Positions 53,251 to 61,973 of a stretch of 64,000 bases of DNA are shown here, piece after piece. This DNA is from Glycomyces niveus (GTDB lineage: Bacteria; Actinomycetota; Actinomycetes; Mycobacteriales; Micromonosporaceae). Numbering within the stretch: position 1 is the first letter of the stretch; every line of letters begins with the position of its first letter. The stretch is taken from NCBI RefSeq assembly GCF_017592475.1, contig NZ_JAGFNP010000016.1:1-64000 (forward strand). The letters run 5' to 3'. The notes under the pieces were generated by a model, which saw nothing but the letters and a program-made list of their open reading frames with translations, was not told the DNA's origin and searched no databases. Made by a program: the position numbers and the translations under genes.

Positions 53251-54261
53251 TCAAACGCGGACGACCATCTTGCCGGTGTTCTTGCCGCGCATCATGTCGA
53301 GGAACGCGTCGACCGCGTGCTCCACACCGTCCACGATGGTCTCGTCGTAGGCGATGGCGCCCTGGCCGAACCATTCGGTCATGCGCGCGCCGAACTCCTC
53401 GCGCAGGTGCAGGTAGCCGCCGAGCGTGAAGCCCTTGATGGTGAGGCTCTGCTGGACGATCCTGCTGAGGTTGTCCGGGCCGGGGGTCTTCTCGGTGCTG
53501 TTGTACACCGAGATCGCGCCGCACACGGCGATGCGCCCCTCGCGGTTCATCACGTCGAGCGCGGCTTCGAGGTGGTCGCCGCCGACGTTGTCGAAGAAGA
53601 CGTCCACGCCTTCAGGCGCGAGCGCCGCGAGCTGCTCGCGAACGGGCGCGTCCTTGTAGTTGAACGCGGCGTCGTAGCCGTACTTCTCAGTGAGCAGCCG
53701 CACCTTCTCCGGGCTTCCGGCGGAGCCGATGACGCGGCCCGCGCCGAGGAGCTTCGCAATCTGCCCGACCGCGGTGCCGACGGCGCCCGCAGCGCCGGAG
53801 ACGAAGACGGTGTCGCCGGGATTGAGGCCGGCGATGGCGGTGAGTCCGACATAAGCGGTCATGCCGGTCATGCCGAGGATGCCGAGGTGCAGCGAGAGGG
53901 GCACGCCGGGGATCTCGGGCACGACGGTGAAGCCGGCGGCCTCCTCCTGGACGAGGTCGCGCCAGCCGTACTGGTGGAGCACGACGGCCCCGACCGGGAA
54001 CCCGTCGGCGGCCGATGCGACCACGCGGCCGATCGCGCCGCCGGTCATGGTCTTGCCGAGTTCGAACGGCGGGATGTAGCTTTCGGCGTCGTTCATGCGC
54101 CCGCGCATGTACGGGTCGACCGAGAGGAACGTGTTCGCGACCCGGATCTGCCCCGGCGCGAGCTCGCCGTAGGCGACCTTCTCGGTGCGGAAGTCCTCGT
54201 CGACGGGCCAGCCCTGGGGGCGGCGGACGAGCTGGATCTGGGTGCTGACGGCCTCGGTCAT
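53251..54261 (-). CDS. NADP-dependent medium-chain reductase (zinc-free; LTB4DH/CurA type)
   Basis: 336 residues. N-terminal GroES-like domain (FLSVDPYMRGRM is the family mark) and Rossmann fold with SGAAGAVGTAVGQIAKLLG; the NADP-loop and FDNVGG match prostaglandin/leukotriene reductases. No zinc-binding cysteines. It should reduce alpha,beta-unsaturated ketones or aldehydes. ATG at 54261 behind CAGGAGA. The TetR-family gene is divergent, with an operator in the gap, so the reductase is likely induced by reactive small molecules. Confidence 0.88.
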   Translation of the reverse strand: MTEAVSTQIQLVRRPQGWPVDEDFRTEKVAYGELAPGQIRVANTFLSVDPYMRGRMNDAESYIPPFELGKTMTGGAIGRVVASAADGFPVGAVVLHQYGWRDLVQEEAAGFTVVPEIPGVPLSLHLGILGMTGMTAYVGLTAIAGLNPGDTVFVSGAAGAVGTAVGQIAKLLGAGRVIGSAGSPEKVRLLTEKYGYDAAFNYKDAPVREQLAALAPEGVDVFFDNVGGDHLEAALDVMNREGRIAVCGAISVYNSTEKTPGPDNLSRIVQQSLTIKGFTLGGYLHLREEFGARMTEWFGQGAIAYDETIVDGVEHAVDAFLDMMRGKNTGKMVVRV

Positions 54262-54287
54262 GGTGATGTCTCCTGCCAGTTTTGTAA

Positions 54288-54324
54288 TAACCGTTCCACA
54301 AACATATACTGGAACGACCGTTCC
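54288..54324. promoter_or_regulatory. TetR-type operator region
   Basis: GGAACGACCGTTCC (54311-54324) is a near-perfect dyad, and a second half-site CCGTTCC lies about 20 bp to the left. ATATAC between them would be the shared -10 region. The TetR protein would repress both its own gene and the reductase. Confidence 0.7.
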
Positions 54325-54363
54325 GCAAAGCCGTTCGGAGCGCATCGCAGAGAGAGGTTCGCC

Positions 54364-54936
54364 ATGGGTCGCACGCAGACGTTCGACACCGCCGAGGTCG
54401 TGCGGTCCGCCCGCGCCGTCTTCTGGCGCCACGGCTACGAGGCCGCCTCCGTGCCCGCGCTCGAAGCCGCCACCGGCCTGCGCCGATCCAGCATCTACCA
54501 CGCCTTCGGCAGCAAACGCGGCCTCTTCGACGCCGCCGTCGAGTCGTACCTCGACGAGATCGTGCGCCCCCGCCTCGCCCCGCTCGCCGGCGTTCCGGCA
54601 CCCGACGCCATCCTCGACTACCTGTACGGGCTGCGCGAGGCCCTGGAACGCGCCGGGTCGGTCATCGCCGCCAACGGCTGCCTCCTCATCAACGCCGCCG
54701 GCGCCGCGATCGCCGACGACGCGGCCGTGCGCGAGACCATCACCGCCTACCGCGCCGAACTCGGCGCGGCCATCGGCAACGGCATCCGCGCCCACTGCCC
54801 CGACATCGAGGACGCGCAGCGGCTCACCGACACCGTCACCGCCCTCGTCGTCGCCGCCTACGCCCTCGCCCGGGCCGACACCCCCAGCGCCGTCCACAGC
54901 CTCGACGCCGCGATGGACCTCATCGAACGCGCTTAG
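54364..54936 (+). CDS. TetR/AcrR-family repressor
   Basis: 190 residues. N-terminal helix-turn-helix (VVRSARAVFWRHGYEAASVPALEAATGLRRSSIYHAFGSKRGLF, cut here into under-20 blocks in the gene) and a helical ligand domain. A cysteine (NGCLLINAA) near the ligand pocket suits a sensor of electrophiles. ATG at 54364. Its stop overlaps that of the small membrane gene on the other strand by 4 bp. Likely controls the divergent reductase. Confidence 0.9.
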   Translation: MGRTQTFDTAEVVRSARAVFWRHGYEAASVPALEAATGLRRSSIYHAFGSKRGLFDAAVESYLDEIVRPRLAPLAGVPAPDAILDYLYGLREALERAGSVIAANGCLLINAAGAAIADDAAVRETITAYRAELGAAIGNGIRAHCPDIEDAQRLTDTVTALVVAAYALARADTPSAVHSLDAAMDLIERA

Positions 54937-55340
54937 GCCTTGCGGCGCTTGAACAGGTAGACGAGACCGACCGCCGGGAGCACCAGCGGCACGTACCCGT
55001 ACCCCGACCCGAAATGCGACCACACCGACGGCTCCGGGAACCACCCCGGAACCGCGAAGCTCAACGCCCCCACCGCGAGCACCCCGGCCATCTCCACGCC
55101 CACCGCCAGCAGCGCCAGCGCGCCCGCGCCGCGGATGATCGCGATCGCCGCCACGAGGTAGATGAGCGCCGCGATCGCGCTCAGCGTGAAGCTCACCGGC
55201 GCCTCGCCGAACTTCGTGACCACCTGGAACACCGCCCGCACCCCGGCCGAGACCGCGAAGACCACGTAGACCAGCACGATGAGGCGTCCGAACCCGGCCG
55301 CGAGCGCCCGCGGCGCGGCGTCAGCGCTCGTCTCAGACAT
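54933..55340 (-). CDS. integral membrane protein, four helices
   Basis: 135 residues; four membrane segments (about 17-40, 50-70, 75-95, 112-130). Not recognised beyond an actinobacterial conserved membrane protein. Its ATG at 55340 is inside the end of the 55333 gene (8-bp overlap), so the two are coupled. Confidence 0.6.
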   Translation of the reverse strand: MSETSADAAPRALAAGFGRLIVLVYVVFAVSAGVRAVFQVVTKFGEAPVSFTLSAIAALIYLVAAIAIIRGAGALALLAVGVEMAGVLAVGALSFAVPGWFPEPSVWSHFGSGYGYVPLVLPAVGLVYLFKRRKA

Positions 55341-55698
55341 GGATCTGCAGCTCCCAGATCTGGTGGACGCGCAGCATGAGCGCCGCGACGATGAGGCCCG
55401 AGGCCGCCACCGTCCCGATCCCCCACCGGCTCCGGTCGATCGAGCCCCAGAAGCAGGCCGCGACCGGCACCAGGACCGTCGTCACCAGGTACGAGAAGAA
55501 CAGCGCCTTCCCGCCGCCCGGCTCGCCCGGCACGATCGCGATCGACACCGCGAGCTGCACGAGGAGCAGCAGTTCGAGCACCGCGACGCCCACGAGGTGG
55601 CGGTTGCCGACGAGCTGGGAGCGGGCCGTGTCCACGAAGAACCAGGCGCTCATCGCCAGCGCGGCGGCCTGGACGGCGAGGTAGAGCCATTCGATCAC
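55333..55698 (-). CDS. integral membrane protein, four helices
   Basis: 121 residues with four membrane segments (about 5-25, 36-55, 66-85, 92-110). GTG start at 55698 (VIEWLYLAVQ). The partner at 54933 has the same size and topology. Together they may make a heteromeric membrane complex. Function unknown. Confidence 0.6.
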   Translation of the reverse strand: MIEWLYLAVQAAALAMSAWFFVDTARSQLVGNRHLVGVAVLELLLLVQLAVSIAIVPGEPGGGKALFFSYLVTTVLVPVAACFWGSIDRSRWGIGTVAASGLIVAALMLRVHQIWELQIHV

Positions 55699-55828
55699 GC
55701 CTCGACGCTAATACAGGCCCGCCGAGGCGAATCCGAGGCCGCACCGCGAAGTGGCCGCCGCGGTCCTCGACCCTTTTCGTCGCACCCGCGGGCTAGCCTG
55801 GAACCACCCGCTTTGGAGGCTGCTTCCG

Positions 55829-56281
55829 ATGCGTGCGATCAAGATCGGCCTGTTCGCCTTGGCCTGCCTGGCATGGCTCGCCTTCTCCGCAGCACTGGTC
55901 GTATGGCCTGGAAGCTACCTCGTCGCCGGCGAATGGCGGGAGGCGACCGTGGTCGGCGAGCCTTACGACAAGGCCGTCTGCGTGTGGTCGGAGTGCGGCG
56001 AGGGTAGCTCGGCCGAGTATGTCGAGGTCGAGTACGAGGAACTGTCGGGCGAGAGGAACCGGGCCTCGGTGCTCGCCGTCAGTGTGCGGGACGGCAAGAC
56101 CCAGGTGCTGGTAAGCCCGCTCATCGACCATGCGATCGCAACGCGCTTCGAGGCGTTCGTGGGGATCGGCATCGGGCTCGTGGTCGCGTGGTGGACCGCG
56201 AAAGGGCTGGCCGCGCTCGGGGAGGAGCTGTTCTGGCTGCGCGATGTCCGGTTATTCGGCGGCGTCCGAGTCCGCGACTAG
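55829..56281 (+). CDS. small two-helix membrane protein
   Basis: 150 residues. N-terminal signal/anchor (about 5-27), an exported loop (30-108) with two cysteines (AVCVWSECGEG) and a second membrane helix (about 110-130). No family recognised. ATG at 55829 with GGAGGC upstream. It precedes moaC by 10 bp and may be in the same transcript. Confidence 0.6.
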   Translation: MRAIKIGLFALACLAWLAFSAALVVWPGSYLVAGEWREATVVGEPYDKAVCVWSECGEGSSAEYVEVEYEELSGERNRASVLAVSVRDGKTQVLVSPLIDHAIATRFEAFVGIGIGLVVAWWTAKGLAALGEELFWLRDVRLFGGVRVRD

Positions 56282-56291
56282 ACTTCGCGGC

Positions 56292-56759
56292 ATGGCTGAC
56301 CTCACGCACGTCGACTCGTCCGGGGCCGCCCGCATGGTCGACGTCTCCGAGAAGGACGTGTCGCACCGTTCGGCGCTCGCGACCGGGCGCCTCGTCACCA
56401 CCCCCGAGGTGGTCGCGGCGCTGCGCGAGAACTCGCTCGCGAAGGGCGACGCCCTCGCGACCGCGCGCATCGCGGGGATCATGGCCGCCAAGCGCACGCC
56501 GGACCTGGTGCCGCTGTGCCACCCGATCGCGATCAGCGGCGTGAAGGTCGACCTCACGGTGACCGACGAGGGCGTCGAGATCGCCGCGCGCGTGAAGACC
56601 GCTGACCGCACCGGGGTCGAGATGGAGGCCCTGACGGCGGTGTCCGTCGCGGCGTTGACGTTGGTGGACATGGTGAAAGCCGTCGACCCCGCCGCGGTCG
56701 TCACCGACATCCGGGTGGAGGAGAAGCTCGGGGGGAAGACCGGCAAATGGGAGCGGTGA
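56292..56759 (+). CDS. moaC: cyclic pyranopterin monophosphate synthase
   Basis: 155 residues, normal length. LTHVDSSGAARMVDVSEKDVSHRSALA, KGDALATARIAGIMAAKRTPDLVPLCHPI, and GVEMEALTAVSVAALTLVDMVK are MoaC marks. It completes the first step of molybdenum-cofactor synthesis after MoaA. moaA and moaD are not in the window. Its 3' end overlaps mog by 13 bp. Confidence 0.93.
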   Translation: MADLTHVDSSGAARMVDVSEKDVSHRSALATGRLVTTPEVVAALRENSLAKGDALATARIAGIMAAKRTPDLVPLCHPIAISGVKVDLTVTDEGVEIAARVKTADRTGVEMEALTAVSVAALTLVDMVKAVDPAAVVTDIRVEEKLGGKTGKWER

Positions 56760-57406
56760 AGGCCGTCGTGGTCGTCGCCTCGAATCGGGCCGCCGACGGG
56801 GTTTACGAGGACGAGTCCGGGCCGATCCTCGCTGAGGGACTGCGCACGCGCGGGTTCGACGTGGTCGGGCCGGTCGTCGTCCACGACGGCGAAGAGGTCG
56901 AGGCCGCACTGCGCGTCGCCGTCGGCGACGCGGCCGATCTGGTGGTCACCTCCGGCGGTACCGGCCTCACTTCGAAGGACCTCACCCCGGAGATGACGAG
57001 CCGCGTCGTCGACTACGAAGTCCCCGGGATCGCGGAGGCGATCCGCGCCGCAGGGCTCGCGAAGACCCCGCACGCGGCGCTCTCGCGCGGCATCGCGGGG
57101 GTCGCCGAGCGGACGCTGATCGTGAACCTCGCCGGGTCGAAGGGCGCGGCGAAGGACGGGCTCGCGGTGCTCACCGCCGAGCTCGTCGAGCACGCGGTCT
57201 CGCAACTGCACGACGGCGACCACGACCGCGGCGAGGGCGGCGGCGAGCCGGCCGAGGGCGACGCGCCGAACAGCGGTCCCGGACACGCCGCCGAGTCGGC
57301 GGCCGCGGGCGGTGCCGCACCAGGCCGCGGCGCCGCGCACACGAGCGACACGGGCATCGCCGGCCCGTCCCATCCCGGGATCGACGACGGAAGGACCACC
57401 GCATGA
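56747..57406 (+). CDS. mog: molybdopterin adenylyltransferase (Mog/MoaB)
   Basis: 219 residues. The MoCF_biosynth fold (1-165) has VVVASNRAADGVYEDESGPIL and VVTSGGTGLTSKDLTPE, typical of MoaB/Mog. Residues 165-219 are a Gly/Ala/His-rich disordered tail. It adenylates molybdopterin before metal insertion. ATG at 56747 (GTG at 56756 is an alternative). Overlaps moeA by 4 bp. Confidence 0.88.
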   Translation: MGAVKAVVVVASNRAADGVYEDESGPILAEGLRTRGFDVVGPVVVHDGEEVEAALRVAVGDAADLVVTSGGTGLTSKDLTPEMTSRVVDYEVPGIAEAIRAAGLAKTPHAALSRGIAGVAERTLIVNLAGSKGAAKDGLAVLTAELVEHAVSQLHDGDHDRGEGGGEPAEGDAPNSGPGHAAESAAAGGAAPGRGAAHTSDTGIAGPSHPGIDDGRTTA

Positions 57407-58563
57407 CCGGCACCCCGCTCCCCTGGGCCGAGGCCCGCGAAACTGCTTGGGCCGCAGGCTATGCCGCCAAGCCCGCCGCCTCCGAGCTGCCGTTCGGCGA
57501 GGCGGTCGGATCGGCGCTGGCCGCGCCGCTCGTGGCCGTATCGGACCTGCCCGCGTTCCCGACCTCCGCGGTCGACGGCTGGGCCGTCGCCGGGCAGGGT
57601 CCGTGGCGCATCGACGGGGCCGTGCTCGCCGGCCAGGTGCCGGAGGCGCTCAAGCCCGGCCAGGCCGTCAAGATCGCGACCGGCGCGCAGGTCCCCGAAG
57701 GGACCGAGGGCATCATCCGCCTGGAGCACAGCACCGTCGAGGACGAACTGGTCGACGGCCCGGCCGCGCGCGAATGGCGCGAGGCGGGCGAGGAAGCCGC
57801 GCACGGCGAGGAGCTGCTGCCCGCCGGGACCCCCGTCAGCCCGCCCGTGGTCGGCCTCGCGGCCGCCGCCGGGCATTCGACGCTGCCCGCGCACGCCCGG
57901 CCCGACGTGCGCGTCGTCGTCTTCGGCGACGAACTGCTGACCTCCGGCGTCTCCCGCGAGGGCCGGGTGCGGGACTCGTTGGGCCCCATGGTCCCCCACA
58001 TGCTGCAGGCCGCCGGTGCGGCGGCCGGGCCGAGCATCGGACCGGTCGAGGACACCCTCGAGGCGCATGTGGCGGCGCTGCGCGAAGCGCTCGCCGACGC
58101 GGACCTGGTGTGCACCACCGGCGGCACCATGGTCGGCCCCGTCGACCACCTGCACGCCGCGCTCGCCGAGATCGGCGCCGAGTACGTCATCAACACCGTC
58201 GCGGTGCGGCCCGGGTTCCCGATGCTGCTGGCGCGCACCGCGGACGGGAAGTTCATCGCCGGCCTGCCCGGCAACCCGCAGTCCGCGGTGATCGCCGTCG
58301 TCTCGCTCGTCGCACCGCTCCTGGCGGGCCTGCGCGGGCTGCCGCTGCCGCCGCTCGGCACGATCGGCCTCGCCGAGGACGTGCCCGGCCGCGGCTCGTT
58401 CACCCACCTGGCCCTCGTCGACCGGGCCGGGCGTCGGCTCGGCCACCACGGCTCCGCGATGCTGCGGGGCCTGGCGGGCGCCGCCGGGTTCGCCGTGATC
58501 GGACCCGATGCCGCTGGGGCCGAAGGCGCCACCGTCGAACTCGCCACCGTCCCTGGAGTGTGA
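57403..58563 (+). CDS. moeA: molybdopterin molybdenumtransferase
   Basis: 386 residues. MoeA domains: FPTSAVDGWAV (usual SAMDGYA), PEGTEGIIRLEH, then the MoCF fold with VVVFGDELL, CTTGGTMVGPVDHLHAAL (usual GGVSVGDxD) and GLPGNPQSAVI. So the catalytic loop is altered but the fold is complete. It inserts molybdate into adenylated pterin. Overlaps mog (ATGA) and precedes moaE by 4 bp, so the run is one operon. Confidence 0.88.
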   Translation: MTGTPLPWAEARETAWAAGYAAKPAASELPFGEAVGSALAAPLVAVSDLPAFPTSAVDGWAVAGQGPWRIDGAVLAGQVPEALKPGQAVKIATGAQVPEGTEGIIRLEHSTVEDELVDGPAAREWREAGEEAAHGEELLPAGTPVSPPVVGLAAAAGHSTLPAHARPDVRVVVFGDELLTSGVSREGRVRDSLGPMVPHMLQAAGAAAGPSIGPVEDTLEAHVAALREALADADLVCTTGGTMVGPVDHLHAALAEIGAEYVINTVAVRPGFPMLLARTADGKFIAGLPGNPQSAVIAVVSLVAPLLAGLRGLPLPPLGTIGLAEDVPGRGSFTHLALVDRAGRRLGHHGSAMLRGLAGAAGFAVIGPDAAGAEGATVELATVPGV

Positions 58564-58567
58564 CCTC

Positions 58568-58981
58568 ATGATCCGCGCACGCGTACTGGACGCCCCGCTC
58601 GACGTCGCCGAGCACGAAGCCGCGGTCGCCGCGGCCGAGGCCGGGGCCGTCGTGTCCTTCTCGGGCGTCGTCCGCAACCACGACCACGGCCGCGGCGTGC
58701 TCCGCCTCTCCTACGAGGGCCACCCGTCCGCAGGCGAGCTGCTGCGCACGGTCGCCGAAGAGATCGCAGCCCGGCCCGGCGTGCGCGGCGTCGTCGTCTC
58801 GCACCGCGTCGGCGACCTCGAGATCGGCGACCCGGCACTCGTCGCGGCCGTCGCCGCCGAGCACCGGAAAGAGGCCTTCGACGCCTGCGCCGACCTCGTC
58901 GACGAAGTGAAGGCCCGCCTCCCGATCTGGAAGCACCAGTTCTTCGACGACGGCACCGATGAGTGGGTCAACTGCCCCTGA
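58568..58981 (+). CDS. moaE: molybdopterin synthase catalytic subunit
   Basis: 137 residues. VVSFSGVVRNHDHGRGVLRLSYEGHP, VVVSHRVGDLEIGDPALVAAV, EAFDACADLVDEVKARLPIWKHQF and the C-terminal W are all MoaE hallmarks, including the Lys of LPIWKHQ. It transfers sulfur from MoaD to form the dithiolene. Last gene of the moaC-mog-moeA-moaE operon. Confidence 0.93.
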   Translation: MIRARVLDAPLDVAEHEAAVAAAEAGAVVSFSGVVRNHDHGRGVLRLSYEGHPSAGELLRTVAEEIAARPGVRGVVVSHRVGDLEIGDPALVAAVAAEHRKEAFDACADLVDEVKARLPIWKHQFFDDGTDEWVNCP

Positions 58982-59124
58982 GCCGCGCCGTTGCCGAGCG
59001 GGTCGGCCCGCCCTTGTTCGACGCGGGATGTCGTACCCGTGGGGCAAGGTTAAGACCGGGGGCCATCGATGTCCGATTTGCCGGGACCCTCCATTCACAT
59101 TCGCGCCCGGAGGCAGGGCGCGCC

Positions 59125-59781
59125 TCAGGCGGAGCCTTCCCCGTCCTCGGTCTTCTCCTTGCGGCCCAAGGTCTTCACGAGCACCACGCCGCCGACCACG
59201 ACCACGAGGAGGCCGAGCAGGATCGCGGCCAGCGCCGCGCCCGTGTTCGAGTCCTCCTCGTCCTCGCTGCTGAGGCCGCCGGTGGCCCGGCTGGTCTCCT
59301 CCTGCGTCGCGGGCTCGGTGGCCGCGCCGTCGGTCGTCGCGGCGACAGTCGGCTCCGCGCCCGGCGCGTACAGGCCCTCGGGGATCGACTCGACGGTGAA
59401 GGTGATCGCGTCGTCGACGCGGTGGCCGTCCTCGGAGATCACGCGGAACGCCACCGTGTACTCGCCGGGGGTGGTGTAGAGCATCGGCTGGGTGAACGTG
59501 TCGCCGTCGAAGGTCGGGTCGGCGACGTCGACGACGGCGCCGGTCGGGTCGGTCACGGCGATCTCGGTCGACGGCCCGTCCAGCAGCTCGGAGAAGGTGG
59601 CCGTGACCTCGGCGGGGGCTTCGGCGACGGTGGCGCCGTCCTCGGGGTCGGTGCCGGTGAGCGCCGCGTGCGCCGAGGCCGGCGCGGCGGGGCCGAGCGT
59701 CAGGACGCCGCCCGCGGCGGCGGCCAGTGCGAGCGCGGCGGCGCGCCGCAGGGGCTGTCGTTGAGAAGCACGGAGAGACAT
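59125..59781 (-). CDS. CopC-domain membrane-anchored protein
   Basis: 218 residues. Signal 1-36, with the mature end starting HAAL, the N-terminal histidine that binds copper in CopC. The CopC fold (38-130) ends with ISEDGHRVDD, holding the second histidine. A Thr/Glu/Ala-rich linker (about 140-175) and a C-terminal membrane helix (about 180-202) anchor it outside. The methionines of the Cu(I) site are absent, so Cu(II) binding is more likely. No copD partner is adjacent. Confidence 0.82.
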   Translation of the reverse strand: MSLRASQRQPLRRAAALALAAAAGGVLTLGPAAPASAHAALTGTDPEDGATVAEAPAEVTATFSELLDGPSTEIAVTDPTGAVVDVADPTFDGDTFTQPMLYTTPGEYTVAFRVISEDGHRVDDAITFTVESIPEGLYAPGAEPTVAATTDGAATEPATQEETSRATGGLSSEDEEDSNTGAALAAILLGLLVVVVGGVVLVKTLGRKEKTEDGEGSA

Positions 59782-59961
59782 TTCGCCATAGTGCCACGGC
59801 GGCCCCGGTTCCCCGTTGCGGGAAAGGTCACATCAATCACCAGGTCACAGGAGGGACGTGACCAACAGTGATCCCCGTTCGGGAATATGGCCCGGTTGGC
59901 GGAGATAGTACCGCTGACCCTCGTGTTGACGATCGCGAGAAGTTGTGGTGTGCTTACGTCC

Positions 59962-60954
59962 ATGGTTGAACCGATCCGATGGGGAATCCTGGCGACCGGT
60001 GGAATCGCATCGACCTTTGTGGAAGATCTTGCCCTCCTCGACGATTGCCGCGTCACCGCTGTGGCCTCTCGATCGGCGGAGCGCGCCGCCGCGTTCGCCA
60101 AGAAGCACGACATCCCTCAGGCCTGGGAGTCCGTCCAGGCCCTCGCGGCGGACGACGAAGTCGACATCGTCTACGTCGCCACCCCGCACTCCCATCACTA
60201 CCTGCCCACCCTGCAGCTCCTCGAGGCCGGCAAGCACGTCCTGTGCGAGAAGGCCTTCGCGTACAACGCCTCCCAGGCCCGCACGATGTTCGATGTCGCC
60301 CGCGAGCACCAGCGGTTCCTCATGGAGGCCATGTGGACCCGCTGCAACCCGGCCATCCGCGAGATGCGCCGGGCCATCAAAGAGGGCATGATCGGCGAGG
60401 TCGTGTCGGTGCACGGCAACTTCTCGTTCGCCGCCGAGATGCCGCCGAGCCACCGGCTCCGCAACATCGAACTGGCCGGGGGCGCCCTCCTCGACCTCGG
60501 CGTCTACCCGATCACGTTGGCGCACTTGGTGCTCGGCAAGCCCGACTCGATCCAGGCGCACAGCGTCATGGACTCGACCGGGGTGGACGCGCAGACCGCG
60601 CTCACCCTCCGGTACCCGAACGCGATCGCGCAGCTCTCCTGCTCCTACCGGGGCGGACCCGCGAACGAGGTCACGATCTCGGGGACCGAGGGCCGCATCG
60701 AACTGCGCGAATACGCCTACCGGCCCAGCGGGTACACGCTCGTGCGGTACGACGAGGCGCCCCGGGAATTCGAGGCGCCTTACGTCGGCCACGGCTACGT
60801 CCACGAAGCGCTCGAAGTGCACCGGGCGCTGCGCCAGGGCCGGCTCGAGTCGACCCTCGTGCCGCCGCAGAGCACCATCGAGGTCATGGAGATCATGGAC
60901 GAGGCGCGCGCCCAGATCGGACTGCGCTACCCCGGCGAGACCCACCCCAAGTAA
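59962..60954 (+). CDS. Gfo/Idh/MocA-family oxidoreductase
   Basis: 330 residues. N-terminal Rossmann WGILATGGIASTFVEDL, VYVATPHSHHY, and GKHVLCEKAFAYN, the EKP-like motif with P replaced by A. A C-terminal alpha/beta domain includes GGALLDLGVYPI (the DxGxYxI signature). Oxidises a sugar or cyclitol with NAD(P). ATG at 59962 chosen; the frame is open upstream but TTGACG (about 59925) suggests a promoter there. Substrate unknown. Confidence 0.82.
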   Translation: MVEPIRWGILATGGIASTFVEDLALLDDCRVTAVASRSAERAAAFAKKHDIPQAWESVQALAADDEVDIVYVATPHSHHYLPTLQLLEAGKHVLCEKAFAYNASQARTMFDVAREHQRFLMEAMWTRCNPAIREMRRAIKEGMIGEVVSVHGNFSFAAEMPPSHRLRNIELAGGALLDLGVYPITLAHLVLGKPDSIQAHSVMDSTGVDAQTALTLRYPNAIAQLSCSYRGGPANEVTISGTEGRIELREYAYRPSGYTLVRYDEAPREFEAPYVGHGYVHEALEVHRALRQGRLESTLVPPQSTIEVMEIMDEARAQIGLRYPGETHPK

Positions 60955-60966
60955 CCGGCTTTCGAA

Positions 60967-61005
60967 GGCCCGCAGGCGGATCAGTACTCGATCTGCTTGC
61001 GGGCC
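60967..61005. terminator. hairpin between convergent genes
   Basis: GGCCCGCA / TGCGGGCC with inner GATC / GATC pairing, located in the 26-bp gap and the last codons of the minus-strand gene. Confidence 0.55.
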
Positions 61006-61862
61006 GCTTCGCGCTTGGCCGCGATCGCGGCGTGCTTCTCGCGCAGCCAGGCCACGCGCGCCTCGGCGTTCTCGATGGTGGTCTGCTCGGCCTGCTCGAC
61101 GAGCACGCCGCGGCGGGCGGCCTCGTCGCGGAAGACCTGGTCGAGGTTGGGCAGCAGGGCCATCACCGGCCCGGTGAAGAACCCGGTCTCGGCCTCCTTG
61201 GTGCGGATCCAGCCCTTGTACTCGATCTCGCAGACCACTTGGCGGCGACCGGCTTCGGGGTCGCGGATGGCGAGGTCGGCGACCATAGCCCAGATGGTGA
61301 AGATCGCGGAGGTGGCCTTCTCGGAGACCCAGCCGCGGCCGGGCACGAGCGGGAGCAGGTTCTCGATGCTCTCGGTGAACGAGTCGGTGGAGAGCTTCTG
61401 GATGATGCCGTCCAGGGAGCGGGTGCGGATGGCCTTCACCTTGTGCCACTTCGCGGTCGAGCCGTCGAAGCCGACCTCTTCGGGGCCGATGTCGATGGTG
61501 CCGAAGTTGTCGAGCAGGCCCAGGAGCATGCCGGTGCCGAGGGGCGGCTTGTTGCCCGAGGTGATGAGCTTGCCGAGGCTCCACTGCCATTCCTCCTGCA
61601 CCGGGGAGGCCGGCAGCGGCAGGCGCTTGAGCAGTTCTTCGAGGTCGCCCTCTTTGAACGCGGTCTTCGCGTCGCTCGCGAAATTGACGGCGCCGTCGCG
61701 CTTCTCGACGACGAAACCAGTAGTGGCGTCCACTTTGCTCTTCGCGAGGCCGACGGCGGCGTCGCGCTTCTCCTTCGCGGCGTCCACGCCGACGTCGACG
61801 ACCATCTTGCCCGCTTCCTGCGCGCGCTGCTTCATCTGCTCGAGGCGGTCCTTCATACCCAT
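60981..61862 (-). CDS. hypothetical protein, PH-like core with helical ends
   Basis: 293 residues. An amphipathic N-terminal helix (about 1-75; repeated AKEKRDAAVGLAKSK...EKRDGAV units), a central beta-rich domain (about 105-225; GTIDIGPEEVGFDGSTAKWHKVKAIRTRS reads like a GRAM/PH-type strand series) and a C-terminal helix of KRE repeats. Not recognised. ATG at 61862; a second ATG at 61856. It may bind membranes or lipids, which is inference. Confidence 0.55.
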   Translation of the reverse strand: MGMKDRLEQMKQRAQEAGKMVVDVGVDAAKEKRDAAVGLAKSKVDATTGFVVEKRDGAVNFASDAKTAFKEGDLEELLKRLPLPASPVQEEWQWSLGKLITSGNKPPLGTGMLLGLLDNFGTIDIGPEEVGFDGSTAKWHKVKAIRTRSLDGIIQKLSTDSFTESIENLLPLVPGRGWVSEKATSAIFTIWAMVADLAIRDPEAGRRQVVCEIEYKGWIRTKEAETGFFTGPVMALLPNLDQVFRDEAARRGVLVEQAEQTTIENAEARVAWLREKHAAIAAKREAARKQIEY

Positions 61863-61973
61863 GCGAGCAAGATACAGGTCTCGGGCAATCGCCCGGTCAC
61901 CCAGCGCATGGCCACCGGTCCCGTCCCGGGTTCGATACCGTGAGGGCCGATCACCCCACCCGAGAGGACCGCG

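Noticed and set aside
59905..59961. upstream extension of the Gfo/Idh/MocA gene to 59887
   Set aside because: Contains a likely -35 (TTGACG) and the Rossmann fold begins only after the ATG at 59962.
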